Of a stretch of 64,000 nucleotides of DNA, positions 7,699-16,915 are shown in pieces; positions within the stretch are counted from its first letter, which is position 1; each line of letters begins with the position of its first letter. Origin of the DNA: Silicimonas sp. (GTDB lineage: Bacteria; Pseudomonadota; Alphaproteobacteria; Rhodobacterales; Rhodobacteraceae); contig JAJEFO010000061.1 of the NCBI GenBank assembly GCA_022820365.1, positions 1-64,000 of the forward strand, written 5' to 3'. The notes under the pieces were generated by a model, which did no database searches, had not been told where the DNA came from, and worked only from the letters and a program-made list of their open reading frames with translations. A program made the position numbers and the translations under genes.

Positions 7699-10326
7699 AT
7701 GACAGACGCCGCGAACAAAACCGCCGAGGACATGGTGGCGGAAGTCGACACCGGTGGTCGCGATGCCGGTCCGTTTGCAAAGCGACTGATCTTTGCGCTC
7801 TGCATAATCTGGTCGCTTTTTCAACTCTACATCGCCTCGAAGGTGCCCGGGGTTCTGGCCCAGATCACGGGCATTGGCGATTTTGCCAACATCGTGGCCC
7901 AGGCGCGCTACGTCCACCTCGCCTTCGCGCTGAGCCTCGCGACGCTGGCCTTTCCGATGTTCGGTCACAGGAACCGCATTCCAATCTACGACTGGATCTT
8001 GCTGATCCTTGGCGTTGCCTCTTGCCTCTACCTAGTCATCTTCCGCTTTGAAATCGCCGACCGGCCGGGATTGTGGACCATGACGGACATCGTCGTCTCC
8101 GGCATCGGCATGTGCGTATTGATGGTGGCCGTCTTCCGTTCGCTTGGCCTGCCGCTGGTGATCATCGCCTCCGCCTTCCTCGCGCTGACCTTCTTCGGTG
8201 GCTACTCGGAATGGGTGGGCAGCGTCACCAACTATGGCGGTGCGTCCTTTGCCAAGGCGATGGGTCACTATTGGATGCAGACCGAGGGCGTGTTCGGTGT
8301 CGCGCTTGGCGTGTCCACGACAATGATCTTCCTCTTCGTGTTGTTCGGAGGACTTCTGGAAAGGGCTGGCGGCGGCAACTGGTTCATCAAGGTAGCAATC
8401 GCGCTGCTCGGCGCTCTGCGAGGCGGTCCCGCAAAGGCGGCGGTGCTGTCATCGATGATGACCGGCATGATCTCCGGCTCGTCCATTGCCAACACGGTTA
8501 CCACTGGAACCTTCACCATCCCGTTGATGAAACGCATCGGCTTTGCGCCGGAAAAGGCCGGCGCGGTCGAAGTGGCCTCGTCAACCAACGGCCAGCTCAC
8601 CCCGCCGGTGATGGGTGCCGCAGCCTTCCTGATGGTGGAATATGTCAACATTCCCTACTTCGACGTCATCAAGCACGCCTTCCTGCCGGCGATAGTCTCC
8701 TACATCGCGCTGCTCTACATCGTGCATCTGGAAAGCCTGAAGCTGGGCCTGAAGGGACTGAAGAAGCCAGGGCGGCAAATTGGCGTGATCATGATCCTGC
8801 TGCTATTCCTGACCGGTTTCCTTGGCATGGCGGTGATCACTTTCCTCGTGATCGGCTTCCGAGGCCTGTTGGAGACGGTGACGCCCGGCGCCTCGATCTA
8901 TCCGGCGCTCGCGCTCTTGCTGCTGGCCTACCTGGCGCTTGTGTACGTGGCCTCGAGGTTTCCCGATGTCGTGGTCGATGACCCCAACAGCAAGGTGGTC
9001 GAGGCGCCACGGCTGACACCCACTTTCCTGGGCGGTGCGTACTATGCTCTGCCGATCTTCGTCCTGGTCTGGAACCTGATGGTGCGCACGGAGGATCTGG
9101 ATCGTCTCTCGCCAGCGCTCTCGGCCTTCTGGGCGACAATCGCCATGATCATCGTGGCACTGACGCACCGGCCCTTGAAAGCGATGTTCCGCGGCAGTGC
9201 CGACAGCGTTTCGGCACAGGCTCAAACCAGCTGGCACGACTTTGTCGCCGGGCTTGAAAGCGGCGCACGCAACATGATCGGGATCGGCGTGGCGACCGGT
9301 GCCGCGGGCATCATCGTTGGAACCATCTCGCTCACCGGCGCTCACCAGATCATCGGCCAGGTGATCGAGACCATTGCCGGCGACAACCTGATGATCCTGC
9401 TGCTGCTGGTGGCCGTGCTTTCGTTGATCCTTGGCATGGGCCTGCCGACAACCGCCAACTACATCGTGGTCTCGTCGCTCATGGCGCCCGTCATCGTTTC
9501 GGTGGGCGCACAGTCGGGCCTCATCGTGCCGCTCATCGCCGTGCATCTCTTCGTGTTCTATTTCGGGATACTGGCGGATGATACGCCCCCGGTAGGCCTC
9601 GCCGCCTATGCGGCGGCGGCAATATCCCGAGGTGATCCGATCAAGACAGGCATCGTGGGGTTCAGTTATGACATTCGCACCGCGCTCCTGCCCTTCATGT
9701 TTATCTTCAACACGGATCTCCTGCTGATTGACGTGGGGCTGGCCAAGGCGGTGCTGGTATTCTTTGTCTCTCTAGTCGCCATGCTGGTCTTTGCCGCGGT
9801 CACTCAAGGCTATTTCATCGCCAAATCGCGCAAATGGGAATCCGTGATCTTGCTGCTCGTGGTTTTCATGCTCTTCAGGCCGGATTTCTTCCTCGATCAA
9901 TGGCAGGACAGGTACGCGGAGACGACAGGCCCTGCCGCGCTTGCCGCGATTGAAGAACTGCCGGTCGGCTCGACGGCCAGGTTGCGTGTCTCGGCTCCAG
10001 ACTTCGACACGGGTGAGGTGGGCACCATCACGCTGGCCTACACGGCCGAGGCCGAGGGCACCGGACTGAACAGGCTGGAAGCCGTGGGCCTGACCGTGCT
10101 GGAAAGCGACGGGATTCTCACATTGGAAGAACCCTTCCCGGGCACGCCCTACTTCGAGCAACTGGCCAATGACTATGATTTCTACGGCGACATCCCGGCC
10201 CAGATCGAGGCGGTTGCGATTGAAAACGACCGGATGCCCAAGGAAATCTTCTTCATCCCGGCGCTGTTGATCCTATTGGTCATTGTCGCAATTCAGCGCC
10301 CACGCGCCACGCAATCCGCGTTTTGA
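7699..10326 (+). CDS. TRAP transporter fused permease (DctQM-type)
   Basis: This 875-residue inner-membrane protein combines the small (4-TM) and large (12-TM) TRAP permease subunits in one chain, the form that works with TAXI binding proteins. Many hydrophobic segments run along most of the length. The large-subunit signatures include SGSSIANTVTTGTFTIPLMK, STNGQLTPPVMGAAAF and a second half with LGMGLPTTANYIV and ADDTPPVGLAAYAAAAI. The last 150 residues form a soluble domain followed by a final membrane segment. Uptake is driven by an ion gradient, not ATP. It is cotranscribed with the preceding binding protein. Confidence 0.93.
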   Translation: MTDAANKTAEDMVAEVDTGGRDAGPFAKRLIFALCIIWSLFQLYIASKVPGVLAQITGIGDFANIVAQARYVHLAFALSLATLAFPMFGHRNRIPIYDWILLILGVASCLYLVIFRFEIADRPGLWTMTDIVVSGIGMCVLMVAVFRSLGLPLVIIASAFLALTFFGGYSEWVGSVTNYGGASFAKAMGHYWMQTEGVFGVALGVSTTMIFLFVLFGGLLERAGGGNWFIKVAIALLGALRGGPAKAAVLSSMMTGMISGSSIANTVTTGTFTIPLMKRIGFAPEKAGAVEVASSTNGQLTPPVMGAAAFLMVEYVNIPYFDVIKHAFLPAIVSYIALLYIVHLESLKLGLKGLKKPGRQIGVIMILLLFLTGFLGMAVITFLVIGFRGLLETVTPGASIYPALALLLLAYLALVYVASRFPDVVVDDPNSKVVEAPRLTPTFLGGAYYALPIFVLVWNLMVRTEDLDRLSPALSAFWATIAMIIVALTHRPLKAMFRGSADSVSAQAQTSWHDFVAGLESGARNMIGIGVATGAAGIIVGTISLTGAHQIIGQVIETIAGDNLMILLLLVAVLSLILGMGLPTTANYIVVSSLMAPVIVSVGAQSGLIVPLIAVHLFVFYFGILADDTPPVGLAAYAAAAISRGDPIKTGIVGFSYDIRTALLPFMFIFNTDLLLIDVGLAKAVLVFFVSLVAMLVFAAVTQGYFIAKSRKWESVILLLVVFMLFRPDFFLDQWQDRYAETTGPAALAAIEELPVGSTARLRVSAPDFDTGEVGTITLAYTAEAEGTGLNRLEAVGLTVLESDGILTLEEPFPGTPYFEQLANDYDFYGDIPAQIEAVAIENDRMPKEIFFIPALLILLVIVAIQRPRATQSAF

Positions 10327-10710
10327 GCAACTGTCGGCACTTCTGCTTCGACACGTGTCGCGAGGTCGTGAACAAGTGCCTGGAACTCTCGTCACAGAAT
10401 TTGTTGAGATGCTGATGCAGCGGGACGCCCCTGCAGAGCTTGATCGCAATGTCGAATAAGGCAATGCACGATTTCGCGCAGCTTGGCCGAAAGTTGTGCG
10501 GACACTCCTTCCGCAGATGTTCATGAGATTTCCCGCAGGCAATCCCTGGACTCGGGCGGGCCAGCCTTTCGATGGAAGCAGGAAGGGAAGACTCTCGCAA
10601 CGAGCTTGCCGAAGCCAAACAGTAGTCTGGGAACGAGTTTGCCATGGCGAGGGCCAGTGTCCCTGCCCGCAATCAGACAGTGAGCGGATCCGCGTTGAGC
10701 CGCGAGCGCC
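10327..10710. other. Gene-free gap between TRAP permease and ribE
   Basis: These 384 bases lie between convergent genes. I see no supported gene, RNA or clear terminator. Frames open here have no recognisable product. Confidence 0.5.
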
Positions 10711-11307
10711 TCAGGCTGCCTCGTTCAGGCGCGCCACGTAGCGGGCAAGCGTGTCAATTTCGAGATTCACCTTGTCGCCCGGCCTTGCCTCGCCCCAGGT
10801 CGTGACAGCCTTGGTGTGAGGAATGAGATTTATGTCGAAGCGGGCACCGTCAACCTCGTTCACTGTCAATGATGTGCCGTTCAATGCAACCGATCCCTTG
10901 GGAGCGATGAACCTGGCGAGTTCAGCCGGGGCGTCAAGATCCATCCTCGTGCTATCACCCTCTTCCCGGATGTCCCCGACCACCGCGATTCCGTCGACAT
11001 GTCCCGAAACGATATGCCCTCCGATCTCGTCACCGACCTTGAGGGAACGTTCCAAGTTGATTCGCCAGCCCGGTTCCCACTGGCTTAGGTTCGTCCTGGA
11101 AAGCGTTTCCTCGCTCGCCTGCACGGCAAACCACGTGCGCGGGTCGCGCCCAACATCAGTCACGGTTAGACAGACCCCGTCACAGGCAACCGATGCCCCT
11201 ATGTCGAGGTTGTCGGCCTCGTAGGAGGTTCCAATCCTGACACCGAGAACACCTGCGCGCTCGACGCTGAGGATTTCGCCAATGTCGGTCACAATTCCAG
11301 TGAACAT
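10711..11307 (-). CDS. ribE: Riboflavin synthase alpha chain
   Basis: The enzyme dismutates two lumazine molecules to riboflavin, the last step of the pathway. The 198-residue protein has the diagnostic N-terminus MFTGIVTDIGEI and two tandem lumazine-binding barrels (about residues 1-95 and 96-190). In each half the conserved pocket residues can be found (SVACDGVCLTV; SVALNGTSLTVNEV). It lies downstream of ribD and nrdR on the same strand, with a 191-base gap to ribD, so it may have its own promoter or be read through. Confidence 0.95.
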   Translation of the reverse strand: MFTGIVTDIGEILSVERAGVLGVRIGTSYEADNLDIGASVACDGVCLTVTDVGRDPRTWFAVQASEETLSRTNLSQWEPGWRINLERSLKVGDEIGGHIVSGHVDGIAVVGDIREEGDSTRMDLDAPAELARFIAPKGSVALNGTSLTVNEVDGARFDINLIPHTKAVTTWGEARPGDKVNLEIDTLARYVARLNEAA

Positions 11308-11498
11308 CGCTTCGCCTTTCGCTGCATCGGTTCAGGTAGACCCGTTGAGCCGCTTGCGCAAGACTTCCGGCTTCGTCGACCTTGGCTCTCTGTCCGCCGC
11401 CCCAATTCGCTGCTCGAGATGACTGTGATCGACGCCTCAAGCGGCTTCATGACCGAGTGCAGTCGCGCGATCGTTCGGAGTCTTCCCGCAGGGTCAAC

Positions 11499-12602
11499 TC
11501 AGTGTGAATTGCCTGGCCGCCAGACATGCATGATGTCCGTTCCGACCCGACGCTGTTCCATCAGCTCGAAACCCGGAGCCATGGAAAGTTGACTGATGCC
11601 AATGGTACCGACCGACGGCTTGCCCTCCGCCCCCAAGACCTTGCCCGCCGAAAAGACCACCAGTTGATCAACCAACCCTGCTGACAAGAGCGAAGCCGCG
11701 AGCGCTCCGCCTCCTTCGCACAAGACCCGTGTCAGGCCACGCGTTCCTAGCTTCCGCATCAGGCTCGTCACGTCGACCTGCCCTTCGGAAGCCGGCACTG
11801 GCACGAGTTCCGCGCCCGCCATTTTCCACCACACCGCGTCTTCGCGTGCTCCCTGCCCATGAGCCAGCCAGACCGGTCCTGCTTCTTCAGTCTTCTCCGT
11901 GAGGCGACATTGGGCAGGAAGCGCTTGGCTGCCGCTCACAACGATTCGGACAGGCTGGCTGGCGGCGCCCATGTCGCGCACGTTCAACTTCGGATCATCG
12001 ATTCGGATGGTTCCCGCACCAACCATCACCGCGTCATGGGACATTCGCAGTGCATGGGAGACGCGACGGGCCTCCTTGCCCGTGATCCACTGGCTTTCGC
12101 CCGTTGCCGTCGCGATCCGTCCGTCGAGGGTAACCGCCAGCTTCAATGTGACAAGCGGGCGACCCTCCGTAACCCGCAACAGGAATCCCGCGTGAGCTTC
12201 CTGCGCAGCACCCGCCATGAGGCCTACGTCCACGGTGAGTCCGGCCTCCCGGAGGCGTTCGATACCGAGTCCAGACACCCTGCCGTCCGGGTCCTCCATA
12301 GGAACGACCACGCGGGTCAGGCCGGCCTCAATCAGCGCATCGGCGCAGGGCGGCGTTCTTCCCACGTGAGCACATGGTTCCAGCGAGACATACGCCGTCC
12401 CCCCTGTGGCGGCATGCCCCGCTTGCGCCAATGCACGCGTCTCGGCATGCAGCGTGCCATGAACGCCGGTCCATCCGCGCCCGACAACACGACCGTCCAA
12501 TACGATCACGCACCCCACCGCCGGGTTTGGCCACACGCGCCCGAGCCCCCGGCGCCCGAGCGCCAGTGCATGCGCCATGTGGCGGGCGTCGATTGCAGTC
12601 AC
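11499..12602 (-). CDS. ribD: Bifunctional riboflavin deaminase/reductase RibD
   Basis: RibD deaminates the pyrimidine intermediate made from GTP and then reduces its ribosyl side chain. The 367-residue protein has an N-terminal cytidine-deaminase-like domain (about 1-145), with the zinc ligands in the HAE motif and in [11 protein letters not shown]. The C-terminal reductase domain (about 150-360) shows [12 protein letters not shown] and the NADPH-binding [14 protein letters not shown]. The start overlaps the nrdR stop (ATGA). The nrdR-ribD pairing is standard in proteobacteria. Confidence 0.95.
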   Translation of the reverse strand: MTAIDARHMAHALALGRRGLGRVWPNPAVGCVIVLDGRVVGRGWTGVHGTLHAETRALAQAGHAATGGTAYVSLEPCAHVGRTPPCADALIEAGLTRVVVPMEDPDGRVSGLGIERLREAGLTVDVGLMAGAAQEAHAGFLLRVTEGRPLVTLKLAVTLDGRIATATGESQWITGKEARRVSHALRMSHDAVMVGAGTIRIDDPKLNVRDMGAASQPVRIVVSGSQALPAQCRLTEKTEEAGPVWLAHGQGAREDAVWWKMAGAELVPVPASEGQVDVTSLMRKLGTRGLTRVLCEGGGALAASLLSAGLVDQLVVFSAGKVLGAEGKPSVGTIGISQLSMAPGFELMEQRRVGTDIMHVWRPGNSH

Positions 12603-13063
12603 TCGTTCCTTTGGGCGGGCCGCAGCTCGCTCACGAACTTGTCGAAATCATCCGCGGCCTGGAAGTTCTTGTAAACGCTTGCAAATCGGACATAGGCCAC
12701 CGTGTCGATCCGATCCAGGCTCTCCATCACGATCTCGCCGATGGTCGTCGAAGGAACATCCGTCTCGCCCATGCTCTCCAACCTGCGGACGATGCCGCTG
12801 ATCATCTGGTCGATTCGATCCGGTTCGATCGGGCGCTTCTGCATGGCGATGCGAATAGAGCGCTCCAGCTTGTCGCGGTCAAAATTCTCCCGCTTGCCGC
12901 TCGACTTGATGACCACGAGATCGCGCAACTGAACGCGCTCGTAGGTCGTGAACCGTCCGCCGCATGCCGGGCAGAACCGTCGTCTTCGAATCACGACATG
13001 ATCTTCCGCCGGACGCGAGTCCTTGACCTGCGTGTCGGTACTTCCGCAAAACGGGCAGCGCAT
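12599..13063 (-). CDS. nrdR: Transcriptional repressor NrdR
   Basis: NrdR senses dATP/ATP through an ATP-cone and represses ribonucleotide reductase genes. The 154-residue protein has the N-terminal zinc ribbon (CPFCGS...CPACGGRF) and an ATP-cone domain starting with [16 protein letters not shown]. Length is standard. A good ribosome binding site (GGAGGG) lies seven bases before the ATG. It is the first gene of an nrdR-ribD(-ribE) unit. Confidence 0.95.
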   Translation of the reverse strand: MRCPFCGSTDTQVKDSRPAEDHVVIRRRRFCPACGGRFTTYERVQLRDLVVIKSSGKRENFDRDKLERSIRIAMQKRPIEPDRIDQMISGIVRRLESMGETDVPSTTIGEIVMESLDRIDTVAYVRFASVYKNFQAADDFDKFVSELRPAQRNE

Positions 13064-13154
13064 TATTCGTCCCTCCTGACTGTGTCTAGGGGAACCTGCC
13101 CCTCTTCTGCACAGGCACTATAGGGCACCTCCATCATTTTGGGTAGAGGCCAAT

Positions 13155-13733
13155 TCAACCCGCCATATGCGCCAGAGACTGGCTATTTGTGGCAGGCGCG
13201 GGCTCAAGCACCAGGAACCTCGTTCCGGTCGCGTTGAGCCGCACTTCGGAAGCGACTTCAAAGCCTCGTGCAATGAAATCCTCGACAGCGTCAGCGCTTC
13301 TTGCATCCGAAAACACGGGAAGCCCTGAGCCGAATCGGACCGGCTCGATCGTCAGGTGCACGCGATCAATGGCGCGATGGGCAAGAAACCAGTCGTGAAC
13401 ACGCGTGCCACCCAGAATCAGGCCTCGAGACAAGGCATGGATCTTGCAAACGTGCTCCGGAAGCATTCGCGGGGTCAGGTGCTCCGGATCCATCCAGAGC
13501 TGAGATGGTCTCTTCCAACCACTCACCTTGGTCGAGAACACGATCCGCCGCCGGTGCGGCTTGTCGGCCGCTTCGTGCGTGTGCCGTCCCATGATAGACC
13601 AGTCGGCGGCCTCCACGTCGCGAAAGAAGAGTTCCTGTTCCTCCGCGCTTGCCCAAGCCTGGGGAGGATCCCCGACCGAACGTGCGATGAACCCATCCTC
13701 GGAGACAACGACCGCAAGAAGATATTTGCTCAT
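13155..13733 (-). CDS. RibD C-terminal/dihydrofolate-reductase-like reductase
   Basis: The 192-residue protein fits the dihydrofolate reductase-like superfamily (RibD C-terminal type). It opens with a beta strand and the DGFIA segment (SEDGFIARSVGD), then has a GRHTHE motif where family members read MGRxTxE. The dinucleotide-binding LILGGTRVHDWFL and VHLTIEPVRFGSGLPVF follow. The physiological substrate is unknown; a pterin or pyrimidine-like substrate is a family-level guess. The start at 13733 is chosen because it overlaps the SDR stop by four bases (ATGA), which indicates coupling to that gene. Confidence 0.75.
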   Translation of the reverse strand: MSKYLLAVVVSEDGFIARSVGDPPQAWASAEEQELFFRDVEAADWSIMGRHTHEAADKPHRRRIVFSTKVSGWKRPSQLWMDPEHLTPRMLPEHVCKIHALSRGLILGGTRVHDWFLAHRAIDRVHLTIEPVRFGSGLPVFSDARSADAVEDFIARGFEVASEVRLNATGTRFLVLEPAPATNSQSLAHMAG

Positions 13734-14572
13734 TCCGACTTGAGAAATGTCTCGAAGGCGTCGGCATGGTCCGCGTGCCAGCGCGAAAGTGCAGGGCGAT
13801 TCTCGATGATGTCGCCTATCGCCCAAGCCATGCGCCTTTCGTCCGTGGCACGATCCACGTCGTTGTCGGGACAGAGAATGTAGAAGTCGCCCCTGTTCAG
13901 GCTCTCCACCATGAATCTTGCGGTCTGTTCCGGGGTCCAGGCACCGTCCGGCTTTTCAGTCCGGCCATGGCGCGTCAGGTCGGTGAACACAAATCCCGGA
14001 ATGAGAAGGTGCGCGGTCACGCGACATGCTTCCGTGTTTCGCAACTCATGGGCGAGCGCCTCGGTAAAGGCCTTCACGCCTGCCTTGGAAACGTTGTAGG
14101 CCGGATCCCCCGGCGGCGTCGTGATGCCCTGTTTCGAACCGGTGTTGACGATCGCGCCGGCCCTGCCGCGCTCGATCATTCGCGGCGCAAAGGCACGGCT
14201 GCCGTTGATGATCCCCCAGAGATTGACGTCCAGGATTCGTCGCCAGTCGCCACCATCCGCGAACATCGCCGATCCCGGCTGAATGCCGGCATTGTTCATC
14301 AGGATGTCAGTCCCGCCGAACCGGTCGGCAATCCGCGCCTCAAGCGCTTGCAATGCACTCAGGTCCGATACGTCAACCGCCTCCGCCAATACCTCTGGCG
14401 CGCCCGCAGCCTTCAGCCGCTCGGCAGCGGGTTCCAGCAGGGACTCGCGATTGTCCACGATGACGAGTCTCATGCCGGCGTCGGCAAATAGCTCAGCCGA
14501 GGCGAGCCCGATTCCAGACGCCCCCCCGGTAATCGTGGCAACGGATCCTGAATTCAAAGCAGGGTGCGGCAT
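13730..14572 (-). CDS. Short-chain dehydrogenase/reductase
   Basis: This is a classical NAD(P)-dependent SDR of 280 residues. The Rossmann glycine motif reads TGGASGIG, the NNAG motif is present, and the catalytic Ser and YNVSK (Tyr-x-x-x-Lys) are intact. The substrate is not predictable. The start at 14572 (MPHPALN) is chosen because the longer frame adds 23 residues unlike any SDR. The gene is translationally coupled to the reductase-like gene downstream, so the two may act on related compounds. Confidence 0.85.
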   Translation of the reverse strand: MPHPALNSGSVATITGGASGIGLASAELFADAGMRLVIVDNRESLLEPAAERLKAAGAPEVLAEAVDVSDLSALQALEARIADRFGGTDILMNNAGIQPGSAMFADGGDWRRILDVNLWGIINGSRAFAPRMIERGRAGAIVNTGSKQGITTPPGDPAYNVSKAGVKAFTEALAHELRNTEACRVTAHLLIPGFVFTDLTRHGRTEKPDGAWTPEQTARFMVESLNRGDFYILCPDNDVDRATDERRMAWAIGDIIENRPALSRWHADHADAFETFLKSE

Positions 14573-14802
14573 GCCGGCACGTCCTCTATGCGCGTCGAGA
14601 ATCTCTCGACCTTCTGCGAGCGCCTCCAGTTTGGCAAGCACTCGTTCGCCGCCTCCTCCAGTCGTTCAACATCTTTTTCGCGAAGAGCATGAAAGCAAGC
14701 CTGCCGAAACCTCTCGCTTTCGGAGAAAGTCACGCAATGGATGCGGTGCCCGACGGGCAAGCTCCTTTGCCCGACACGCAGTCCTCAGGCCTTGAAAGCC
14801 GC

Positions 14803-16806
14803 CTACTGGTCCAGGAAGCTCCTGAGCTTTCTCGACCTGCTCGGATGCTTCAGCTTCCTCAGCGCCTTTGCCTCGATCTGCCGGATGCGCTCCCGGGTCA
14901 CGCTGAACTGCTGGCCCACCTCTTCCAGCGTATGGTCGGTGTTCATGCCGATGCCGAACCGCATTCTCAGCACGCGTTCCTCCCGGGGCGTGAGAGATGC
15001 CAGAACCCGGGTCGTCGTCTCCTTGAGGTTCTCCTGGATGGCGCTGTCCAATGGCAGAATCGCGTTCTTGTCCTCGATGAAGTCGCCAAGCTGGGAATCC
15101 TCTTCGTCTCCGATCGGCGTTTCCAGCGAGATCGGTTCCTTGGCGATCTTCATGACCTTGCGGACCTTTTCGAGCGGCATCTGGAGCTTCTCGGCAAGTT
15201 CCTCAGGCGTCGCCTCGCGACCGATCTCGTGCAGCATCTGACGACCGGTGCGCACGAGCTTGTTGATTGTCTCGATCATGTGCACCGGGATCCGGATCGT
15301 ACGTGCCTGATCGGCAATGCTGCGCGTGATCGCCTGCCGAATCCACCAGGTTGCATAGGTGGAGAACTTGTATCCCCGCCGGTACTCGAACTTGTCCACG
15401 GCCTTCATGAGGCCGATGTTGCCTTCCTGAATGAGATCAAGGAATTGCAAGCCCCTGTTCGTGTATTTCTTGGCAATCGAGATCACCAGGCGCAGGTTCG
15501 CCTCGACCATTTCCCTCTTGGCCTGGCGAGCCTCCTTCTCGCCTTTCTGGACCTGCGAGACGATGCGGCGGAACTCGGAGATGTCGACACCCACGTACTG
15601 GCCCACCTGGGCCATATCCCCACGCAGTTCCCCGATCTTCTCCGACGACCGTTCCACGAAGGTCGTCCAAGCCCGGCCAGACTTTTCGCCCATCCGGTCG
15701 AGCCAGTTCGGATCCAGCTCATGGCCGCGGTATTCGTCGATGAATTCGCGGCGATTGATGCGCGCCTGATCGGCCAGCTTAACCATCGCGGAATCAATCG
15801 ACATGATTCGACGATTAATGCCGTAGAGCTGGTCCATCAGCGCCTCGATCCGGTTGTTGTGCAGATCCAGCCCGTTAACCATGCCGACGATTTCCAGGCG
15901 CAGCTTTTGGTACCTGTTCTCTTGCCGCGTAGAGAAGCTGCCGTCTTCTTTCAGGGTCGCCGCGATGCGGCTGTCCTGCAGCTTTGACAGCTTCGCGTAG
16001 TCCCTTGCAATCTGCGTCAGTGTCTCGAGAACGCGGGGCTTGAGAGCCGCCTCCATGGCCGCAAGCGACATGTTCGCGGTCTCGTCGTCCTCGTCATCAT
16101 CGTCTTTCTGAATCGGGTTTCCGTCAGCGTCCAGTTCCGGCTGATCTTCACCTTTCTTCGGCTGCTTCGCACTCGCCGTGTCGACGGCGGCCTCCTCTTC
16201 CTCGTCGTCCGCCACGTCCATGGAATTCCCGAACGTGGCTTCCAGGTCGATGACGTCTCGAAGAAGAATCTCCTCGTCCAGAAGCTCCTGTCTCCAGATC
16301 GTGATTGCCTGAAATGTAAGCGGGCTTTCGCAAAGTCCCGCGATCATCGTGTTCCGGCCAGCCTCGATCCGCTTGGCGATCGCGATCTCACCCTCGCGCG
16401 AAAGGAGTTCGACCGATCCCATCTCACGCAGGTACATCCTTACCGGGTCGTCCGTACGGTCGAGCTTCTCGGTCTCGGTTTGAGCAACCGCAAGTTCGCG
16501 GGAACTCGAGGTTTCGGCCACTTCGGTCGAGGCTTGCGGCTTCTTGCCGTCGTCGTCGGTGTCGGCGTCCTCTTCATCCTCGATGATGTTGATGCCCATT
16601 TCCGACAGCATCGACATCACGTCTTCGATCTGCTCGGACGCAACCTGATCGGGCGGCAAGACCCGATTCAGCTGATCGTAGGTAATGTAGCCTTTCTCAC
16701 GAGCCTCGACGATCATCTTCTTGACCGCCGCCTGGCTCATGTCCAATACGACTTCACCTTCCTGATCGTCCGTCTTCTGCTCGTCGCTGGTGTCCTTGGC
16801 AGCCAT
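14803..16806 (-). CDS. rpoD: Primary sigma factor RpoD (sigma70)
   Basis: This is the housekeeping sigma factor. The 667-residue protein has region 1.1 at the N-terminus and a long acidic non-conserved insertion (about residues 180-250, with runs of Asp and Glu). Region 2 contains the core-binding/-10 recognition segment ([33 protein letters not shown]). Regions 3 and 4 end with a -35-binding helix-turn-helix ([20 protein letters not shown]). It lies 109 bases downstream of dnaG, as in the classical macromolecular synthesis operon. Length is usual for alphaproteobacteria. Confidence 0.97.
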   Translation of the reverse strand: MAAKDTSDEQKTDDQEGEVVLDMSQAAVKKMIVEAREKGYITYDQLNRVLPPDQVASEQIEDVMSMLSEMGINIIEDEEDADTDDDGKKPQASTEVAETSSSRELAVAQTETEKLDRTDDPVRMYLREMGSVELLSREGEIAIAKRIEAGRNTMIAGLCESPLTFQAITIWRQELLDEEILLRDVIDLEATFGNSMDVADDEEEEAAVDTASAKQPKKGEDQPELDADGNPIQKDDDDEDDETANMSLAAMEAALKPRVLETLTQIARDYAKLSKLQDSRIAATLKEDGSFSTRQENRYQKLRLEIVGMVNGLDLHNNRIEALMDQLYGINRRIMSIDSAMVKLADQARINRREFIDEYRGHELDPNWLDRMGEKSGRAWTTFVERSSEKIGELRGDMAQVGQYVGVDISEFRRIVSQVQKGEKEARQAKREMVEANLRLVISIAKKYTNRGLQFLDLIQEGNIGLMKAVDKFEYRRGYKFSTYATWWIRQAITRSIADQARTIRIPVHMIETINKLVRTGRQMLHEIGREATPEELAEKLQMPLEKVRKVMKIAKEPISLETPIGDEEDSQLGDFIEDKNAILPLDSAIQENLKETTTRVLASLTPREERVLRMRFGIGMNTDHTLEEVGQQFSVTRERIRQIEAKALRKLKHPSRSRKLRSFLDQ

Positions 16807-16915
16807 TCGCCACTCCCGGGAATCTCTGGTGATTCGGCGTCCAGCGAATCATCTGGCGCGAATCAGTGATTCTCTACCCGCACCTTGACCCTTTTGCCAT
16901 ATCGTGAGCGTCTCA

